Shown here: positions 61,159 to 64,000 of the stretch, piece after piece
Position numbering within the stretch: position 1 is the first letter of the stretch
Layout: the number at the start of each line of letters is the position of its first letter
Assembly: GCA_002786855.1 (NCBI GenBank)
Contig: PCUU01000015.1
Coordinates: 42,308-106,307, forward strand
Direction of reading: 5' to 3'
From: Cytophagales bacterium CG12_big_fil_rev_8_21_14_0_65_40_12
GTDB lineage: Bacteria; Bacteroidota; Bacteroidia; Cytophagales; Cyclobacteriaceae
DNA: 64,000 nt
Program-made: the position numbers and the translations under genes
Notes under the pieces: model-generated
What the model saw: only the letters and a program-made list of their open reading frames with translations
Database searches by the model: none
Told to the model about the DNA's origin: nothing

Positions 61159-64000
61159 TTATCGTTTGATCAATAGTTTTTTACTTTCGATGTATCCTTG
61201 AGTATTTAACCTAATGATGTACATGCCTTCTTTTACAGAACTTGCATCGAATACAACTGTGTAGGTCTTATCAACCTCTGCATTTTCTTCGAAAAGGGTA
61301 TGTCCGACTTGCATGCCTCTTGTGTCGAATACGGCTACAGATACTGGACCTTCCTTATTTACATTGAAACTGATTTGAGCAAGGTCTGCTGCTGGGTTGG
61401 GATAGGTAGAAATTTCTACTTTAACCACCTGTTCCGAAATAATATCTGATGATAAATTGAAACCGCCAACCAAACCTGCTGGACTATTGTTCGATGTAGG
61501 GCATGCACCAAGACTCGCACCTAAATCCAAATAAGTTTTTACTTCCGATTGGTTTACGCAAAGCACCTCATTATTATAGCAGATGGTGATATTGCCTTCC
61601 CACTCAACAGTTTCGACATCACATCCACCGTTGTTTCCTCCTCCTCCGTTGTCATCTTCATCAATGGAGCATGTAAATCCTTCTCCATCAGTATATTCGA
61701 TTACTTTGAACGGCCCTACTTCCATTCCCAAGATATTGATAGAGCAAGAGGTATGGATTTCATAATCAATCCAGTCAACACGTAAGAAGGTTTTAGAGTC
61801 AAGCCTGTCATCATCGTTGCCGCCTTTGTCGTCATCGTCATCATGATCATCGTCTTTGTCATCCTTGCCGCCCTTGTCGTCATCATCATCGTGATCATCG
61901 TCTTTGTCATCCTTGCCGCCTTTGTCGTCATCATCATCATGATCATCGTCTTTGTCATCCTTGCCGCCTTTGTCGTCATCATCATCGTGATCATCGTCTT
62001 TATCATCCTTGCCGCCTTTGTCATCATCGTCATCATGATCATCGTCTTTGTCATCTTTAGAGCCCTTACCAAAAGTAGAACCACCAGCGGTACTCGGGTT
62101 TCCTGAAGTCTCTGTCGCACCACTTACGAAAATCTCATCGCCAAATTGAACATTACGATAGACTGCAATAACCTTATCTTTTTTCTTGTTGTAGGCAGTT
62201 ATGGTTTTGCCAGAAGTGCCGTTGTAAATTACTCTAAAGCTCTCCATTCTGCCTTCACATTGGCAGTCGGTTGAAACATCGTCATCAGCATCATCATGAC
62301 CACATGAGTCATTATGAACATGGTCGTCATCATCATCGTCATCATGATCATCTTTGCCGCCTTTGTCATCATCGTCATCGTCATTGTCTTTGCCACCTTT
62401 ATCGTCATCATCGTCCTTACCACCTTTGTCATCGTCATCATCATCCTTACTACCTTTGTCATCATCGTCATTGTCTTTATTTGAACCTTGACCAAAGGTA
62501 GAACCTCCAGCGTGGCTAGGCGTGCCGTTTGGAGCGGATTGCCCGGTTATATGATTATTAGATGAATTGAGAGAGCAACTTGCTCCTTCGCCATCGGTAT
62601 AGGCAATAACCTTAAATGGACCGTAGGTTTGGCCTAGAATATTTATGGAACAAGAAGTATGGATTTCATACTTTGCCGATCCGATTTGAAGGAAGGTCTT
62701 ACTGTCGAATCTTCCTTTGAAATCAAAGCCATCCACTTTAATGATATCGCCATTTTGCACGTTCGTATAAGTGGCTATCACGGAAGATTTGTCCTTTTTA
62801 AGTGCTTTAATAGTTACTCCAGAGAAACCTTGATAGACTACGGTAAAGCTTTTCATTTTGCCTTCACATTGACAATCAAAATCGTCATCTCCGTCATTGT
62901 CTTCTCCTGGAGGTGTGGTTTCGGTGCATCTAACGTCTACTACTTCGATAGTAAAGTTTTCGGTAGTTGAACAGCCATTAGAATCCGTAACTACTACGGT
63001 ATAAGTTGTGGTTACTTGAGGAGCAACGGTAATGGTATTCTCAAACGAACAAGCAACCTCTTCTGATGGTGTCCACTCGTAGGTATATTCACCACTTCCT
63101 CCACTTGCATTGGCTTGCAATACAACTGTTTGTTCGCCAAACCCTAAATAGACAGTGTTTTCTTCTCCATAACCAGATAGGGTATATTCTGAAGTTACAG
63201 ACTTGTCGATCACAATTGGGTCTGGAGCTGTAAGCGTAATAGTTTTTTGGGTTTGAAGTCCGTTTTTATCAGTCACGGTTACACTGTATAATCCTGCTTC
63301 TACGTTGGAAAGATTTTGCTCAGTTGAGCCATTGCTCCAAGCGAAGGTATATGGTGCACATCCTCCAGTTACAGAAAGCATTATTTCACCGTCACTAGCA
63401 TCGCTGCAGCTTACGTTATACATTCCAGAGTTGGTTGTATAACTACTCGCTTGAGTAACAACATTTAATGGGCTGGCCAAAACTGTAACATCGAATTGAG
63501 TGGTAGCTTCATTTCCAGCTGCATCTGTTGCAGTATAGATTACAGTGGTAGTTCCGATCGGGAAAATATCACCAGGATTGTGTGAGCTTGTCACCGAAAT
63601 TAAACAATTATCAGTTGCCACTGGGATGTCCCAATAAGCGGCAAATTCACAATTTCCGTTTTCAGCTTGAAAGACCTTGTCACTTAGTACTCCAGTAAAT
63701 ACTGGAGTGGTATTATCTACAACTGTCACCGTGGCAGTAGCAGAAGCAGTGTTTCCACTTGCATCCGTTCCAGTTAAAGTAACCGTTTGAGCGCCCACTT
63801 TAGCGCAATCAAAGGATGTCTTGTCGATTGATAGTATAAGGTTACAATTATCATAAGAACCGTTGTCAACCTGAGCGGCCGTAATGTTGGCATTTCCATT
63901 GGCATCTAAGGCAACAGTAATGTTCTTAGCAAGCACAGTAGGAGCAATGTTGTCAGCAATAGTCACTGTAGCTGTTTTAGTGCTTGTGTTACCGTTGTTG
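61159..64000 (-). CDS. Giant surface protein with HYR, SprB-like and acidic repeats and T9SS tail (5' end off window)
   Basis: The right edge cuts the 5' end; the visible part is ~947 codons and stays open to base 64000. Order from the N-terminal side: HYR-type Ig modules (VTIADNIAPTV, VVDNTTPVF), SprB-like repeats (GCAPYTFAWSNGSTEQNLSNVEAG), then two paired modules beginning CQCEG(K/R)M and sharing IHTSCSINILG, each associated with an Asp-rich stretch, and a C-terminal type IX sorting domain (YPNPAADLAQISF ... YIESKKLLIKR). This is a secreted cell-surface protein of a gliding-type bacterium. The acidic tracts could bind calcium; that is inference. Confidence 0.88.
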   Translation of the reverse strand, partial: NNGNTSTKTATVTIADNIAPTVLAKNITVALDANGNANITAAQVDNGSYDNCNLILSIDKTSFDCAKVGAQTVTLTGTDASGNTASATATVTVVDNTTPVFTGVLSDKVFQAENGNCEFAAYWDIPVATDNCLISVTSSHNPGDIFPIGTTTVIYTATDAAGNEATTQFDVTVLASPLNVVTQASSYTTNSGMYNVSCSDASDGEIMLSVTGGCAPYTFAWSNGSTEQNLSNVEAGLYSVTVTDKNGLQTQKTITLTAPDPIVIDKSVTSEYTLSGYGEENTVYLGFGEQTVVLQANASGGSGEYTYEWTPSEEVACSFENTITVAPQVTTTYTVVVTDSNGCSTTENFTIEVVDVRCTETTPPGEDNDGDDDFDCQCEGKMKSFTVVYQGFSGVTIKALKKDKSSVIATYTNVQNGDIIKVDGFDFKGRFDSKTFLQIGSAKYEIHTSCSINILGQTYGPFKVIAYTDGEGASCSLNSSNNHITGQSAPNGTPSHAGGSTFGQGSNKDNDDDDKGSKDDDDDDKGGKDDDDDKGGKDNDDDDDDKGGKDDHDDDDDDDHVHNDSCGHDDADDDVSTDCQCEGRMESFRVIYNGTSGKTITAYNKKKDKVIAVYRNVQFGDEIFVSGATETSGNPSTAGGSTFGKGSKDDKDDDHDDDDDKGGKDDKDDDHDDDDDKGGKDDKDDDHDDDDDKGGKDDKDDDHDDDDDKGGKDDKDDDHDDDDDKGGNDDDRLDSKTFLRVDWIDYEIHTSCSINILGMEVGPFKVIEYTDGEGFTCSIDEDDNGGGGNNGGCDVETVEWEGNITICYNNEVLCVNQSEVKTYLDLGASLGACPTSNNSPAGLVGGFNLSSDIISEQVVKVEISTYPNPAADLAQISFNVNKEGPVSVAVFDTRGMQVGHTLFEENAEVDKTYTVVFDASSVKEGMYIIRLNTQGYIESKKLLIKR
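61820..62059. repeat. Five 48-bp tandem repeats coding for an acidic 16-residue unit
   Basis: Units start at 61820, 61868, 61916, 61964 and 62012. In protein each is KGGKDDKDDDHDDDDD with few changes. The DNA units differ at only a few wobble positions. They lie inside the second CQCEG module. A second, less regular Asp-rich stretch lies at about 62297-62480. Confidence 0.9.

Noticed and set aside
61820..62059. Regular 48-bp units that look like a CRISPR array
   Set aside because: There are no unique spacers; the units are contiguous, in frame, and code for an acidic repeat.
62271..62501. His-rich open frame on the plus strand
   Set aside because: It is the complement of Asp codons in the acidic repeats of the minus-strand surface protein.

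Overview
The window is a chromosomal segment of a member of the Bacteroidota, most likely a marine Cytophagales-type bacterium. This is inferred from gene content and promoters: a TonB-dependent receptor with an N-terminal carboxypeptidase-like domain, DUF5686 and DUF3108 proteins, a TIGR02757 protein, a surface protein with SprB-like repeats and a type IX secretion tail, a fused isobutyryl-CoA mutase, a hut operon, and promoters of the Bacteroidota form TTTG-N19-TAnnTTTG. Several genes start with TTG or GTG. No rRNA, tRNA, CRISPR array, transposase or integrase was seen.

Layout. 1-8.4 kb: recA (3' end cut by the window edge), a metallopeptidase, a DUF3108 protein, a PhoB/PhoR-like two-component pair with a palindrome at its promoter, an RluA-type pseudouridine synthase and a TonB receptor. 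8.4-14.8 kb (minus strand): ilvE, cobalamin adenosyltransferase, an ABC ATPase, a large membrane/TPR protein, gatC and plsC. 14.9-23.1 kb: a Fic protein with an altered active-site motif, flanked by two copies of a LysR gene tail; the LysR regulator; and the divergent histidine degradation operon hutH-hutU-(unknown)-hutI-hutG. 23.1-27.8 kb: paired hairpin repeats, an HTTM (gamma-carboxylase-like) membrane protein, a desaturase, a GH130-like lipoprotein and an acetyltransferase.

27.8-33.0 kb is the clearest accessory region. It is visibly AT-richer than its neighbours and holds an SPFH protein translationally coupled to an NAD-kinase-like protein, a membrane protein, and an AlbA/Schlafen-type regulator broken by one base in a G tract. 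These units are separated by non-coding spacers of about 150-240 bp with dyads; two spacers share a ~105 bp repeat. The arrangement resembles a gene-cassette array, but no recombinase is present.

33.0-54.7 kb is mostly core: an nfeD-PLP lyase-globin operon, a DUF4905/LysM/secreted-protein group, ECF sigma with a small partner, gmk, nadD, a DUF5686 protein, a solitary exbD, a DsbA-like protein, penicillin acylase and icmF behind a dyad operator. At 53.7-54.9 kb a second Fic gene lies behind two blocks of four repeats spaced by one DNA helical turn. 55-64 kb holds small membrane and periplasmic proteins, cytochrome c, a stretch of gene turnover with truncated acetyltransferase and nitrilase remnants around OsmC, a flavin-binding protein, a second desaturase, a GroES-like protein, and the 3' part of a giant acidic-repeat surface protein that runs off the right edge.

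Functional links: the PduO-type adenosyltransferase (9.7 kb) makes the cofactor used by IcmF (49.3 kb); LysR probably controls hut; and the two flanking-remnant structures (Fic1/LysR and OsmC/GNAT) suggest accessory genes moving by recombination with the ends of neighbouring genes.
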